Shown: positions 44,435 to 52,618 of the stretch, piece by piece
Layout: every line of letters begins with the position of its first letter
How positions within the stretch are numbered: the first letter of the stretch is position 1
Origin: Alicyclobacillus sendaiensis NBRC 100866
GTDB lineage: Bacteria > Bacillota > Bacilli > Alicyclobacillales > Alicyclobacillaceae
Reading direction: 5' to 3'
DNA: 54,862 nt
NCBI RefSeq assembly: GCF_001552675.1
Contig: NZ_BCRQ01000009.1
Location: forward strand, 1-54,862
Program-made: the position numbers and the translations under genes
The notes under the pieces: model-generated
Told to the model about the DNA's origin: nothing
The model's input: the letters and a program-made list of their open reading frames with translations, nothing else
The model's database searches: none

Positions 44435-45364
44435 TCACGACCAGTACGCCCGCATGGACCCCGCCATCTCGAGCGCGGATGGGATGGGCGACTCCGCGCT
44501 GTTGGTGGTCTGCACCTCGTACACGTTTCCGTCCCGGCTCCAGATGACCGTCACCGTGACATCCGCGCCGGAAGGGTTCTGGTTGTCCACAATGACACGG
44601 CCAACGCCGTCCGAAGAAGGCAGGGAGGCGCTCGCGAGCGCGCTCACCAGCTTGTCCACAATCGGCGTCGGCGGCACCGACGTGTTCTCGTTCACCACCT
44701 GAAAGTTCCAACCGTTGTCCGACCAGTACACGACGGTGGAGTTGCCCACCGTGGTCATTTGCGCCGAGTGGTTGTTCGGCAAGAGAATCCCCGTGCCGCC
44801 CGAAGGCATCGCGCCGCCATGCACGGCGCTCGCGAACGAGGAGAGGCTCGACGCCGCCTGGCTCGTCGAGACGAAGTGGTCCACTTCGTACGAGGCGTAC
44901 GGCTGTCCGCCGGTCAACAGATCCACGTGGTAACCCACAAGAAACTGGGGGCCGTGCGCGCTCGGCTGCGTGTTGTGCGCGTTGTACGATGTCGATCCGC
45001 TTCCCACAGGCTTCGGCACGTACGTCGGCGCGTCGGCGCCCTGGAACCCGTTTTTGCCGAGGCTCGTCATGGCCTGCTGCACGATGGCCGGAAATGCGCT
45101 GGCGTCGGCCGGCTGCGATCCGCCCTGCGACGACGTGCTCGTGTTTTGCGTCGACGCGTTGTTCCCCGCCGGGTTGGCCGCCGAGCTGTTGCCTGTCCCG
45201 TTGGAGAGCGCCGTGGTGTTGTTCTGCGGTTCATGGGTGGCATTGGTCGTGTTGTTGACAGGCGGTGGGCTCCCGCCGGACGATCCGCCTCCGCAGCCCG
45301 TCGCAAGAAACAAGGTCGCCGTCACGGAAAGCAAGGCATAACCGTAGGTTCTGGAATTCGGCAT
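44435..45364 (-). CDS. lipoprotein with Asn/Thr/Ser-rich linker, unknown function
   Basis: This is a 309-residue protein. ATG at 45364 has GAGGAGG upstream. The signal region ends in the lipobox LATGC, so the mature form is a lipid-anchored surface protein. Residues 24-85 form a low-complexity Gly/Ser/Asn/Thr/Pro linker. The C-terminal 220 residues are a globular domain with motifs such as GYHVDLLTGGQPYASYEVDHF and VVYWSDNGWNFQVV. I recognise no named family. It is convergent to the aldehyde dehydrogenase gene. Confidence 0.7.
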   Translation of the reverse strand: MPNSRTYGYALLSVTATLFLATGCGGGSSGGSPPPVNNTTNATHEPQNNTTALSNGTGNSSAANPAGNNASTQNTSTSSQGGSQPADASAFPAIVQQAMTSLGKNGFQGADAPTYVPKPVGSGSTSYNAHNTQPSAHGPQFLVGYHVDLLTGGQPYASYEVDHFVSTSQAASSLSSFASAVHGGAMPSGGTGILLPNNHSAQMTTVGNSTVVYWSDNGWNFQVVNENTSVPPTPIVDKLVSALASASLPSSDGVGRVIVDNQNPSGADVTVTVIWSRDGNVYEVQTTNSAESPIPSALEMAGSMRAYWS

Positions 45365-45629
45365 CTTGAGATCCTCCTCGTGGTGTGAAAGCGCCGGCGC
45401 GGGCGCGCCTCCCTGGCCCACGCGAATCGTACCGTTCTTCAGATCTCTTCGACGCCACCCCCCATTTTCCTGTCCGTACCTCCCTTCGGCACGCTTCTCA
45501 ATTTCCCGAGCAATATCGACGGCGAGCGACACTGTTCGCAGGATTTGGTGCGCGCGCGGCGTATTGTTCCAGCATGTGTGCCATGCATTTGAACCTCATC
45601 TTCCCGCAGCATCCGGAGGTGCTCGCCGT

Positions 45630-47066
45630 TTGCTTCGCCCTCGCGCTCTCGCCAAGCTTTGCGCGCTGTGCGCGCTGCCGCTCGCTGTAGCCGTTCCCAC
45701 GTCCTTCGCCGCACCGCTGCGCGCCTCCGCGTCCACCCAGGGTGCCAACACCCCCGCCGACTCAAGGGGCGCCCTCGTCGTCCCGGGGGTGGGCCAGGTG
45801 TCGGTTGCGTGGTGGCGGGCGGGTGGTCACGTGTACGCGCCGCTCTCCGCCTGCATCGCCTGGTTCAACCTCATGCACGTCCCTCAGCGCCTGACGTCAG
45901 ACGGGTGGGTGGTGGGGGACTTGCCCTCGTCTCAGCAGGCGCCGCCATCGTCAGGCCCGCTCTACATCTGGTACTGGCAGCCTGCGAATGGCGACGAAGT
46001 CACGTATGGGGGCCCCATCGACGCGAATGCCGTCACGCAAGGGGGTCAACGCTACGTGGATGTGGACGCCCTGCAGCAGCTGTTGGCCGCGCTACACGTT
46101 GAGACGCGGTGGCAGGGCTCGCAGCTCGCCGTGATCGATCCCGTCCCGCAAACACCGCTCCCGGCCTCGGGTGTCGCGCCCGTGGCGTACCAGGGGCCCG
46201 GGGATCTGTGGCCGGAGCCGTGGTTCTACGGAGAGGCGGGCGTCACCTCTTCGGCGCTCTACAACCCGCTTGCGCCGGTCCTCCCTCTTCGCCTCAAAGC
46301 TCAGGACGGGTTTTCAGGCGAGGTGATGATCACGGTCAGGTCTCAGGCCCAGCCGAATGAATTGCACCACTACAGCGCTCGCATGGTGAACGGCGTTCTC
46401 AATGCCACCATTCGCCTGCCGTTCACAGGTGCACTGGACGTTCAGGTGGACGAAGTTCTGGACGAGTCTTCCCTCAAGCTGCGCACGCTCGCCTATAGCC
46501 GTGCCATCGAGTCCGCGGCGCCGAGTCTCCCGCTTCAGAGCCTCGGCCTCCTCCAGAGTTGGTTTGTGAACGACAATGAGTCGCCATCCGTGGCCGCGCT
46601 CGCCGCCTCCATTGCGCACACGCGCCCAGGCGCACGCTCGCTTTCGCCGACACAGGTGGACGCGGAGATCCGGGCCATCTCGGACTGGGCGTCCCGAAAC
46701 ATCCGGTACAACTGGCCCGCCTACCTGAACGGCCAGATTCCGTGGCAGCAGATGACCACCACCTTGTCGCGTCGCTACGGCGTGTGCCAGGACATCTCGG
46801 GCGTCGCGGCGGGGCTCCTGCGCGCGCTCGGCATCCCGGCCCTTGTGGTCCAAGGTCAAGGACTGGGTGAACTCGGGTGGGGGCCACACCAGTGGGACGA
46901 AGCTTGGGACGGGCGCCGGTGGGTGATCTTCGATCCGACCTTTGACGCCGTGTACACGAGCGACGCGGGCATCGCGCCGCCGTCTTCCGTCACGCATGAC
47001 GACTTCGATCCGCCGCAACGTGTGTTTGCGCAAAATCACCGCGGCGGGCAAATCGCGGACTGGTGA
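45630..47066 (+). CDS. secreted transglutaminase-like protein
   Basis: This 478-residue exported protein has a TTG start at 45630, chosen because GGAGGTG lies 8 nt upstream and the signal peptide (RALAKLCALCALPLAVAVPTSFA) begins at once; the longer frame from 45366 is unlikely. The middle is beta-rich stalk sequence. The C-terminal transglutaminase-like domain has the catalytic triad in order: Cys386 (RYGVCQDIS), His420 (HQWDEAW) and Asp435 (FDPTF). Bacterial members act as proteases or cross-linkers of surface proteins. The GH130-type gene follows 36 nt later. The 45365-45629 gap holds no other supported gene. Confidence 0.8.
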   Translation: MLRPRALAKLCALCALPLAVAVPTSFAAPLRASASTQGANTPADSRGALVVPGVGQVSVAWWRAGGHVYAPLSACIAWFNLMHVPQRLTSDGWVVGDLPSSQQAPPSSGPLYIWYWQPANGDEVTYGGPIDANAVTQGGQRYVDVDALQQLLAALHVETRWQGSQLAVIDPVPQTPLPASGVAPVAYQGPGDLWPEPWFYGEAGVTSSALYNPLAPVLPLRLKAQDGFSGEVMITVRSQAQPNELHHYSARMVNGVLNATIRLPFTGALDVQVDEVLDESSLKLRTLAYSRAIESAAPSLPLQSLGLLQSWFVNDNESPSVAALAASIAHTRPGARSLSPTQVDAEIRAISDWASRNIRYNWPAYLNGQIPWQQMTTTLSRRYGVCQDISGVAAGLLRALGIPALVVQGQGLGELGWGPHQWDEAWDGRRWVIFDPTFDAVYTSDAGIAPPSSVTHDDFDPPQRVFAQNHRGGQIADW

Positions 47067-47102
47067 AGCCGCACGGCTCAGCGCGCAAAGGAGGAGATCT
47101 CG

Positions 47103-48152
47103 GTGAACGTGAATCGATATGCGGAAAACCCGCTCATCACCCCAAAGGACGTGCCGCCTTCGCATCCCGATATGCGCGTCATCGGCGCGTTTAACGCGGG
47201 CGTCGCGCGCGTGGGCGACGAGACCGTGCTCGTGCTGCGCGTGGCGGAGCAGGCGAGCGCGGACGAGGACGCGGTTGGCGTGCCCGTGTACAACCCCGCG
47301 CATCGAACCGTCGAGGTCCATTGGTTCAAGCGCTCGGATCCGCACTACGATTTTTCAGATCCGCGCGCGGTGCGCCGCAAGGACACGGGTGAAACCGTGT
47401 GGCTCACGTCCATGTCCCACCTGCGCCTCGCGCGAAGCCGCGACGGCCGCCACTTCACCGTGGAAGAAAAGCCGTTCCTCGCGCCGGAGACCCCGTACGA
47501 GGTCTTCGGCGTCGAAGACCCGCGGGTGGCCGAGATTGGCGGCGTGTACTACATCACCTACACCGCGGTGTCCGACCACGGCGTCGCCGTGGGCCTGGCC
47601 GCGACGCGCGACTTTCACCACGTCTCGCGGCTCGGCCTCATCCTGCCCCCGGAGAACAAGGACGTGGTGTTGTTTCCTGAGCGCATCGGCTCGCACTACT
47701 ACCTGCTCCACCGCCCTGCGCCGCGCGGCCTCGGGGAGCTCGACATCTGGCTCGCGGAATCCCCCAATCTGCGCGCCTGGGGCAATCACCGCTTTCTGCT
47801 CGCGCCGCGCAAGGACAGCTGGGACAGCGTGCGCGTGGGCGGAGGCGCCGTGCCCATCCGCACCGACAAGGGCTGGCTCCTCTTGTACCACGGCGCCAAC
47901 GAGAAGAACGAGTACGCCATGGGTGCTTGCCTCGTGGAGCTCGGCGATCCGTCGCGCGTGTTGGCGAGATCGGCCGAGCCCGTTCTCAAGCCAGAGGCGC
48001 CGTACGAAGTGGCGGGCTTTTTCCGCGGCGTGGTCTTCTCCTGCGGGGCGTGGGTGGAAGGGGACGTCGTGCACATGTACTACGGGGTGGCCGACGAGGC
48101 GCTCGCCGGCGCGGATCTCTCCCTCCGCGAGATCCTCGATACGCTCGCGTGA
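47103..48152 (+). CDS. GH130-type glycoside phosphorylase/hydrolase
   Basis: This 349-residue five-bladed beta-propeller enzyme resembles mannoside phosphorylases. RYAENPLITPKDVPP at the start, GAFNAGVA, YEVFGVEDPRVAEIGG (the EDPR signature with the proposed catalytic Asp), HRPAPRGLGELDIWLAES, LLYHGAN and YYGVADEAL are typical of GH130. The substrate is probably a beta-mannoside, but subfamily cannot be set by eye. GTG at 47103 follows AAGGAGGAGA. It lies 36 nt after the transglutaminase gene and may be co-transcribed. Confidence 0.85.
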   Translation: MNVNRYAENPLITPKDVPPSHPDMRVIGAFNAGVARVGDETVLVLRVAEQASADEDAVGVPVYNPAHRTVEVHWFKRSDPHYDFSDPRAVRRKDTGETVWLTSMSHLRLARSRDGRHFTVEEKPFLAPETPYEVFGVEDPRVAEIGGVYYITYTAVSDHGVAVGLAATRDFHHVSRLGLILPPENKDVVLFPERIGSHYYLLHRPAPRGLGELDIWLAESPNLRAWGNHRFLLAPRKDSWDSVRVGGGAVPIRTDKGWLLLYHGANEKNEYAMGACLVELGDPSRVLARSAEPVLKPEAPYEVAGFFRGVVFSCGAWVEGDVVHMYYGVADEALAGADLSLREILDTLA

Positions 48153-48225
48153 AGGCCCGTGGACTCGCACGGCCGCGCTCGCCAGTCCGCCGTTCTCGCG
48201 CAGCTACCGCTTTTTTAGAGAATTT

Positions 48226-48255
48226 TTGATGTCATGGCCGTCTTTTTCTTGTATA
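48226..48255 (+). promoter_or_regulatory. candidate promoter for the small hypothetical gene
   Basis: TTGATG (48226-48231) and TGTATA (48250-48255) are 18 nt apart in a locally AT-rich stretch, about 20 nt before the small gene start. The -10 lies within TTGTATATTGAT, which recurs before the rocR-like gene. Confidence 0.35.
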
Positions 48256-48276
48256 TTGATCTTTAACAAGCGATAG

Positions 48277-48573
48277 GTGGTGGAATGCAGTTTGGACCAG
48301 GAAATCTTGTATCTGACGCGATCCGGCAAGGACCTCGCGCGCAAGACCCGCCGCTGGCTGCGCCAGCATCCGGAGGCGACGCTCGGCGAGGTGGCCGAGC
48401 AGGTGCGCGAGCTGTTCCAACTTCGCGATCTCGGCGATCTCGCCGATCGCCCGCTGCGCGAGCTGCCCGAGTGCCGCTGGATTGTCCTTGGCGAGAACGA
48501 TCGGGGTCGCATCGAGGTGCAGAAGGACGTGGCCGGCTTGGGCGACGTCCGCTATGTGGAGACGAAGGGCTGA
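48277..48573 (+). CDS. small hypothetical protein
   Basis: This product has up to 98 residues from GTG at 48277; GTG 48280 and TTG 48292 are alternatives, and none is decided by a clear ribosome binding site. The frame has strong GC third-position bias and ends before a clear terminator. The N-terminal half is helical and Arg/Leu-rich (YLTRSGKDLARKTRRWLRQH), followed by short acidic helices and a beta-type end (CRWIVLGENDRGRIEVQ). Charge and size would suit a small regulatory or nucleic-acid-associated protein, but no family is recognised. Confidence 0.6.
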   Translation: MVECSLDQEILYLTRSGKDLARKTRRWLRQHPEATLGEVAEQVRELFQLRDLGDLADRPLRELPECRWIVLGENDRGRIEVQKDVAGLGDVRYVETKG

Positions 48574-48598
48574 CGGCCGAATCGACCGACGGGAAAAC

Positions 48599-48628
48599 GG
48601 GGTGCCTCTGCGTGGCGCGAGGCACCCC
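48599..48628. terminator. bidirectional terminator between the small gene and rocF
   Basis: GGGGTGCCTC (48599-48608) and GAGGCACCCC (48619-48628) pair perfectly around a 10-nt loop. It lies 26 nt after one stop and 10 nt after the rocF stop on the other strand. Confidence 0.75.
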
Positions 48629-48637
48629 ATCGCGTCT

Positions 48638-49534
48638 TTACATCACGCGCTTGCCGAAGAGCGATTCCAGGAGCTCGACGGCCATACGGCCCGTCTGGTT
48701 GCGGTGGTCCAAAATGGGGTTCACCTCGACGACGTCGACCGAGAGGAGCTTGCCGCTTGCGGCCAACAGCTCCATGGCGAGATGGCCCTCCCGGTACGTG
48801 AAGCCGCCGTTGACCGGCGTGCCGACGCCGGGGGCGAACATGGGGTCGAGGGCGTCGAGATCGAGGCTCAAATGGATGCCGCGCGTGCCGTCAGAGGCGA
48901 TGCGGATGGCCTCCTGCATGACGGCGTCCATGCCGCGCCGGTCGACGTCCTGCATGGTGAAGACGTGGATGCCGGATTGGCGAATGAGCTCGCGCTCCTC
49001 GGGGTCAATGGACCGCGCGCCGACGAGCACCACGTTCTCCGCCCTGACTTTCGGCCGGATGCCGCCGATGCCGGTGAGCGCCTCGTGGCCGAGGCCGAGG
49101 CTTGCAGCGAGCGGCATGCCGTGGATGTTGCCGGAGGGCGTCGTCTCGTCTGTGTTCATGTCGCCGTGCGCGTCAAACCAAATGACGCCAAACGGCTGGC
49201 CCGCGCGCGCAATGCCCGCCAGGCTGCCGATGGCGATGGAGTGATCGCCGCCCAGGATGACCGGCGTGTGGCCGCCCTTGAGCACGCCCTCCACCTTTTC
49301 GCAGAGCGCCTCGCAGACCGAGACGACCTCGCGCAGGTACTTCAGCTTCTGATGTTCAATCCGCCTCGTCTCCGGCGTCGGCACGGGCACGTCGCCGAGA
49401 TCGGCCACCTCGTAGCCGAGCCGCTCGAGCTTCTCCTTCAGCCCGGCGTAGCGGATGGCGCTCGGGCCCATGTCCACGCCGCGCCGGCTCTGCCCGTAGT
49501 CGGACGGGACGCCGATGATGTGAATGTCCTTCAT
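48638..49534 (-). CDS. rocF: arginase RocF
   Basis: This 298-residue manganese enzyme hydrolyses arginine to ornithine and urea, the first step of the arginase route. The metal-binding motifs are all present: GGDHSIAIG, WFDAHGDMNT and SLDLDALDP, with the substrate loop TPSGNIHGMPLA after the second. Length matches Bacillus RocF. GGGAGAGG precedes the ATG. It is the last gene of the rocA-rocD-rocF unit, 15 nt after rocD. Expected control is sigma-54 with the RocR-like activator and arginine or ornithine as signal. Confidence 0.95.
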   Translation of the reverse strand: MKDIHIIGVPSDYGQSRRGVDMGPSAIRYAGLKEKLERLGYEVADLGDVPVPTPETRRIEHQKLKYLREVVSVCEALCEKVEGVLKGGHTPVILGGDHSIAIGSLAGIARAGQPFGVIWFDAHGDMNTDETTPSGNIHGMPLAASLGLGHEALTGIGGIRPKVRAENVVLVGARSIDPEERELIRQSGIHVFTMQDVDRRGMDAVMQEAIRIASDGTRGIHLSLDLDALDPMFAPGVGTPVNGGFTYREGHLAMELLAASGKLLSVDVVEVNPILDHRNQTGRMAVELLESLFGKRVM

Positions 49535-49549
49535 GCCTCTCCCTGCTTT

Positions 49550-50761
49550 CTAGCGCGCATCCTGCGCAAAGACGCCGCGAATTTGCTCAAACGCCCACGC
49601 CAGTTCGTCCTCCGTGATGACGAGCGGCGGCGCGAAGCGAATGGTGTTTTCGTGCGTCTCCTTGCACAAGAGGCCCGCCTCTTTCAGCCGCTCGCAGTAC
49701 GGCCGCGCCTTCTCGTGCAGCTCCACGCCGATGAAAAGCCCTTTGCCGCGCACTTCTTTGATAGCCGGGTGCTTGAGCTCGCGCAGCCAGCCGAGGAACT
49801 TCTCGCCGAGCGCGCGAGATCTCTCCGGCAGCTTCTCCTCGACGATCACGTCGAGCGCCGCGATGGCCACGGCCGCGCCGAGCGGGTTGCCGCCGAACGT
49901 GGAGCCGTGCGATCCGGGCTCGAACACGCCGAGGATGTCCCGGTTGGCCGCCACGGCGGACACGGGGAAGACGCCGCCGCCGAGCGCCTTGCCGAGGATG
50001 TAGACGTCCGGCACGACGCCCTCCCAGTCGCACGCGAACATCTGGCCCGTGCGGCCAAGCCCCGTCTGAATCTCATCCGCCACGAACAACACGCCGTGCG
50101 CGCGGCACACCTCGTACGCCTCGCGCAGGTAGCCTTCCGGCGGCACGATGATGCCCGCCTCGCCCTGAATGGGCTCGACGAGAAACGCCGCGGTGCGATC
50201 CGTGATGGCCTGCTTCAGTGCCTCGATGTCCCCGTAGGGAATGATGCGAAATCCCGGCGTGAGCGGGCCGAAGCCGCGCCGGTACTCCGGATCGCTCGAG
50301 AACGAGATGATGGTCGTGGTGCGGCCGTGGAAGTTGTGTTCCGCCACGATGATCTCGGCCTGGTCAGTGGGCACGCCTTTGACGTCGTACGCGTAGCGCC
50401 TCACCGCCTTGATGGCCGTCTCGACCGCCTCGGCGCCGGTGTTCATCGGCAGCACCATGTCCTTGTGCGTGAGCTTCGCGATGCGCTCGTACAGCTGGCC
50501 GAGCTTGTCGTTGTAAAACGCGCGCGAGGTGAGCGTGATGGCGTCCGCCTGCTCCTTCAGCGCCTGGATGATGCGCGGATGGCGGTGCCCCTGGTTGAGC
50601 GCCGAGTACGCGCTCAGCATGTCGAGGTACCGGTTGCCTTCCGCGTCCCACACCCACACGCCCTCGCCCTTGACGAGCACGACGGGCAGGGGGTGGTAGT
50701 TCTTGGCGCCATACTGTTCCTCAAGCCGCAGCGCCTCGCGGCTCGACACGTGAGTTGTCAT
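49550..50761 (-). CDS. rocD: ornithine aminotransferase RocD
   Basis: This 403-residue PLP enzyme converts ornithine and 2-oxoglutarate to glutamate-semialdehyde and glutamate. Motifs are [69 protein letters not shown] and the PLP-lysine segment [13 protein letters not shown], followed by [11 protein letters not shown]. The start at 50761 has GAGGTGA 7 nt upstream; frames reaching further are shadows. It sits between rocA and rocF on the same strand. Confidence 0.95.
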   Translation of the reverse strand: MTTHVSSREALRLEEQYGAKNYHPLPVVLVKGEGVWVWDAEGNRYLDMLSAYSALNQGHRHPRIIQALKEQADAITLTSRAFYNDKLGQLYERIAKLTHKDMVLPMNTGAEAVETAIKAVRRYAYDVKGVPTDQAEIIVAEHNFHGRTTTIISFSSDPEYRRGFGPLTPGFRIIPYGDIEALKQAITDRTAAFLVEPIQGEAGIIVPPEGYLREAYEVCRAHGVLFVADEIQTGLGRTGQMFACDWEGVVPDVYILGKALGGGVFPVSAVAANRDILGVFEPGSHGSTFGGNPLGAAVAIAALDVIVEEKLPERSRALGEKFLGWLRELKHPAIKEVRGKGLFIGVELHEKARPYCERLKEAGLLCKETHENTIRFAPPLVITEDELAWAFEQIRGVFAQDAR

Positions 50762-50805
50762 GCGATTCACCTCAGCAGGCGGGCGCGGCGGCCCGCCGTA
50801 TTCCG

Positions 50806-52356
50806 TCACAACAGTTCCGACACGCTCTTCATCTGCGTGAAGAGCAGCAGGTAATCCGGGCCGCCGGCCTTCGAGTCGGTCCCGGACATGTTGAACCCGC
50901 CGAACGGGTGCACGCCGACGACGGCGCCCGTGCACTTGCGGTTGAAGTACAGGTTGCCGACGTGGAAGTGGTGGCGCGCGTAGGCCAAGTGCTCGCGGTT
51001 TGTCGACAGGACGGAGCCGGTGAGGCCGAACTCCGTGCTGTTGGCCACGTCGATGGCCTCTTCAAACGACTTCACCTTCGTGAACGCCACCACCGGGCCA
51101 AAGATCTCCTCCTGCATGATCCGCGCGTCCGGCTTCACGTCCGCGAACACCGTCGGCTGGATGAAAAAGCCCGTCTCGTTCGACGCCGTGCCGCCCGCCA
51201 CGAGCCGCCCTTCGCCGCGGCCAATCTCGATGTAGGTGGTCACCTTCTCGAACGCCTTCTGATCGATGACCGGCCCCGTGCCGACACTCGCGTCGCGCAC
51301 GTCGCCCACCTTGAACGCCTTGGCGATCTCGGCGACGCGATGGACGAGCGCGTCGTAGAGCGACTCGTGCGCGATGACGCGCGAGCACGCCGAGCACTTC
51401 TGGCCGGAGAAGCCAAACGCGGACTGGGCGATGATCTGCGCGGCCTGCTCGACGTCGTAGCCCTCGTCCACGACGATGGCGTCCTTGCCGCCCATCTCGG
51501 CGACAAACCGCTTGATCCAGCGCTGCCCAGGGATGCGCTTGGCGGCGAGCTCGTTCAGGTGCAGGCCCACCTGCTTGGAGCCCGTGAAGGAGATGAAGCG
51601 CACGTCCTTGTGGCCGACCATGAAGTCGCCCATTTCGGCCGGATCGCCCGGCACGAAATTCACGACGCCCGCCGGCATGCCGGCCTCCTCGAGCGCCTCC
51701 ATCAGCTTGTAGGCGATGACGGGCGTCTGGATGGCGGGCTTCAGGAGGACCGTGTTCCCCGCGACGACGGCCGACACCGTCATGCCCGTCACGATGGCGA
51801 GCGGGAAGTTCCACGGCGGGATGATGGCCCCCACGCCGAGCGGAATGTACTCGATGTGGTTGTCCTCGCCCGCGATGGGCGTGAGAAGATCGTCCGCGCG
51901 GCGGGCGAGATCGATCATCTGGCGCCCGTAGTACTCCAGAAAGTCGATGGCCTCCGCGGTGTCGGCGTCGGCCTCGGCGCGGCTCTTGCCAGCCTCGAGC
52001 AGCATCCAGGCGGAAAACTCGTGTTTTCTGCGGCGGATGATGGCCGCGGTCTTGAAAAGCAGCGCGGCGCGCTCGATGACCGGCATGCGCGACCAGGTTC
52101 GGTAAGCCTCCCAGGCCGCGGCGAGCGCCTGCTCCACTTCGTCCTTGCCGGCCATGGCCACGCGGCCGATGACTTCCGCCTTCTTGGACGGGTTGATGGA
52201 CTCGATGTAGCGGCCCGTATCGATGCGCTTGCCGCCGATGATGAGCGGGTACGTCCGGCCGAGCTCTTGTTCGACCTTGGCGAGGGCCGCGGCGAACGCC
52301 TCCTGGTTGGCCGGATTGTGGAAGTCCGTCAAGGGTTCTGGGCGATACGGAATCAT
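50806..52356 (-). CDS. rocA: 1-pyrroline-5-carboxylate dehydrogenase RocA
   Basis: This 516-residue enzyme oxidises glutamate-semialdehyde/P5C to glutamate with NAD, finishing arginine and ornithine (and proline) breakdown. [28 protein letters not shown]-like [12 protein letters not shown] with the general base Glu, and the catalytic Cys in [12 protein letters not shown] are conserved, as is the end [24 protein letters not shown] lies 7 nt before ATG 52356. It is the first gene of the roc unit, directly behind a sigma-54 promoter. Confidence 0.95.
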   Translation of the reverse strand: MIPYRPEPLTDFHNPANQEAFAAALAKVEQELGRTYPLIIGGKRIDTGRYIESINPSKKAEVIGRVAMAGKDEVEQALAAAWEAYRTWSRMPVIERAALLFKTAAIIRRRKHEFSAWMLLEAGKSRAEADADTAEAIDFLEYYGRQMIDLARRADDLLTPIAGEDNHIEYIPLGVGAIIPPWNFPLAIVTGMTVSAVVAGNTVLLKPAIQTPVIAYKLMEALEEAGMPAGVVNFVPGDPAEMGDFMVGHKDVRFISFTGSKQVGLHLNELAAKRIPGQRWIKRFVAEMGGKDAIVVDEGYDVEQAAQIIAQSAFGFSGQKCSACSRVIAHESLYDALVHRVAEIAKAFKVGDVRDASVGTGPVIDQKAFEKVTTYIEIGRGEGRLVAGGTASNETGFFIQPTVFADVKPDARIMQEEIFGPVVAFTKVKSFEEAIDVANSTEFGLTGSVLSTNREHLAYARHHFHVGNLYFNRKCTGAVVGVHPFGGFNMSGTDSKAGGPDYLLLFTQMKSVSELL

Positions 52357-52427
52357 CGTATGGCCTCCTTCGAAGTCGTGTGATGGGTAGGGCCAGGATC
52401 CGCGCAGGGCTCTACGTGTACTATCGA

Positions 52428-52443
52428 AGCAAACTTTGTGCCA
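52428..52443 (-). promoter_or_regulatory. sigma-54 promoter of rocA-rocD-rocF
   Basis: On the minus strand TGGCACAAAGTTTGCT matches TGGCAC-N5-TTGCT exactly, 72 nt before the rocA ATG. It is the second copy of this consensus in the window. Confidence 0.9.
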
Positions 52444-52486
52444 AATGGCCAGCGCCGGTGTCGGCCATGGCGCAGGCGACCGCACG

Positions 52487-52508
52487 AGCGCAAAAAGGGC
52501 CTTGCGCT
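52487..52508. promoter_or_regulatory. candidate enhancer site for the RocR-like activator
   Basis: AGCGCAA (52487-52493) and TTGCGCT (52502-52508) form a perfect inverted repeat with 8 nt between, about 45 nt upstream of the -24 element. The GCGCAAAA half-site also appears in the gabT upstream region. Confidence 0.6.
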
Positions 52509-52522
52509 TTTCGGGCTCGCAC

Positions 52523-52539
52523 TGCAAACTAGGCTTGCA
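52523..52539. repeat. second inverted repeat in the rocA/rocR intergenic region
   Basis: TGCAA (52523-52527) and TTGCA (52535-52539) are exact complements around ACTAGGC. It may be a further activator or autoregulation site between the divergent genes. Confidence 0.35.
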
Positions 52540-52547
52540 TGCCGATC

Positions 52548-52576
52548 TCGACAGGCGCCACGAGGCTCTTTGTATA
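52548..52576 (+). promoter_or_regulatory. candidate promoter for the rocR-like gene
   Basis: TCGACA (52548-52553) and TGTATA (52571-52576) are separated by 17 nt, about 43 nt before the start at 52619. This would be a sigma-A-type promoter for constitutive or autoregulated expression of the activator. Confidence 0.4.
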
Positions 52577-52618
52577 TTGATGCAAGCGAGGCTAGAACAT
52601 GCGGAGAGGAGGCGAGGC

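Noticed and set aside
42881-45388. 835-residue open frame on the plus strand
   Set aside because: It is an Arg/Gly-rich shadow of the aldehyde dehydrogenase frame and then antisense to the lipoprotein, with no domain.
48482-50854. 790-residue open frame on the plus strand
   Set aside because: It is antisense to rocF and rocD, which have full family motifs; the product is low-complexity Arg/Asp/His.
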